Positions 29,798-30,002 of a stretch of 30,002 bases of DNA are shown piece by piece. This stretch comes from Opitutia bacterium UBA7876 (lineage in GTDB: Bacteria > Verrucomicrobiota > Verrucomicrobiia > Opitutales > Seribacteraceae), in assembly GCA_002500665.1 (NCBI GenBank), contig DLRY01000020.1:1602-31603 (forward strand), in the 5' to 3' direction. The translations under genes were made by a program, and so were the position numbers. Numbering within the stretch: position 1 is the stretch's first letter; every line of letters begins with the position of its first letter. A model generated the notes under the pieces. The model saw nothing but the letters and a program-made list of their open reading frames with translations. It was not told the origin of the DNA and searched no databases.

Positions 29798-30002
29798 TGG
29801 GGGGCAAAATATTGGGGGGGGGCGGCGGCGGTGGAAGGGAACTTAGGTCTATCTCGCTCTCCGACTGTGCGGATGGCGCAGGATCCTGCGTTTGCGGTGA
29901 AGAGGATACCGCGGGAGAGGTCGAGGGAACACGGGAAACGGAAGTGGGACCGGCGGGAGACCTCACGCCGGGGGAAGCAGCGGGTGAGGGTTGGGGAGCG
30001 GG
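29760..30002 (-). CDS. C-terminal end of a Pro/Ser-rich protein entering from the right edge
   Basis: The minus-strand frame is open from the window edge to TAA at 29760, giving 80 residues: rich in P, S and A, with PPPPPPPNILPPSAPP near the end. It probably is the low-complexity tail of a larger protein whose start is outside the window. A GTG at 29966 is an internal possibility but has no good support. No domain is visible in this part. It overlaps the protease start by 38 bp in another frame and contains a G9 run (29814-29822) within the polyproline codons. Confidence 0.5.
   Translation of the reverse strand, partial: PAPQPSPAASPGVRSPAGPTSVSRVPSTSPAVSSSPQTQDPAPSAQSESEIDLSSLPPPPPPPNILPPSAPPDIQPSREE
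29814..29822. repeat. G9 homopolymer within polyproline codons upstream of the protease gene
   Basis: Nine consecutive G on the plus strand (C9 on the coding strand) lie 17 bp before the protease GTG. The protease frame is open upstream to a stop near 29843, so a single-base slip here would join the Pro-rich frame to the protease frame. Such runs can be phase-variable in vivo and are also prone to sequencing error. Confidence 0.6.

Noticed and set aside
1..30002. Mobile elements, CRISPR arrays, tRNA or rRNA genes
   Set aside because: No transposase motifs, terminal repeats, regularly spaced short repeats or tRNA cloverleaf sequences were found by reading the intergenic regions.

Overview
The window reads as a piece of a Gram-negative bacterial chromosome, most likely a marine or aquatic member of the Verrucomicrobiota (Opitutae-like). 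The phylum call is inference. It rests on two kinds of secreted domain that I associate with that group: the Trp-rich tail ending in a YPFLYS/GWLYLD pattern on the protease at 28487-29797, and the KKVMIRVKG...DPGTYGVRVED...ANVEFY repeats in the protein at 24458-25561. Gene density is very high. Many same-strand neighbours share ATGA or GTGA start/stop overlaps. I found no tRNA, rRNA, CRISPR array or insertion sequence.

Left part (1-5001): the end of an Mrp-type Na+/H+ antiporter operon on the minus strand (mnhE, mnhF and mnhG, the last cut by the window edge). It diverges from yaaA and an exported endonuclease/exonuclease/phosphatase-family protein on the plus strand. Two small hypothetical genes and obg follow on the minus strand. 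Next (5079-7741) come the SAM-cycle genes ahcY and metK, with a perfect 24-bp palindrome just upstream of metK. The same strand continues upstream into a deoxysugar cassette (7824-10629): rfbA, rfbB and a reductase whose motifs match the plant-type bifunctional epimerase/reductase (NRS/ER). That match could explain why no rmlC is visible.

Central part (10962-28431): a cell-surface polysaccharide locus of the ABC-transporter-dependent type. It holds a Wzm-like permease and a Wzt-like ATPase. Very large multi-domain glycosyltransferases combine a GT4-like domain with GT2 domains (917 aa) or two GT2 domains with a GT4 domain (986 aa). There is also one stand-alone GT4, one GT-B-like protein, two HIPKTGG sulfotransferases, three free SAM methyltransferases, an SDR oxidoreductase and a secreted repeat protein. 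The standout is the Wzt protein (867 aa). It carries ATPase, then Wzt carbohydrate-binding domain, then two SAM methyltransferase domains in one chain. In E. coli O8/O9a-type systems the chain-capping methyltransferase (WbdD) and the cap-reading exporter (Wzt) are separate proteins; here capping, recognition and export appear fused.

Working model (inference): rfbA, rfbB and the NRS/ER-like enzyme make a TDP-6-deoxysugar such as TDP-rhamnose. The fused glycosyltransferases build a polymer, which sulfotransferases and up to five methyltransferase domains decorate. The Wzt fusion caps and selects finished chains for export through Wzm. metK and ahcY next door would supply SAM and remove SAH. The right end (28487-30002) holds an exported trypsin-like protease and the Pro-rich C-terminus of a protein that starts outside the window.
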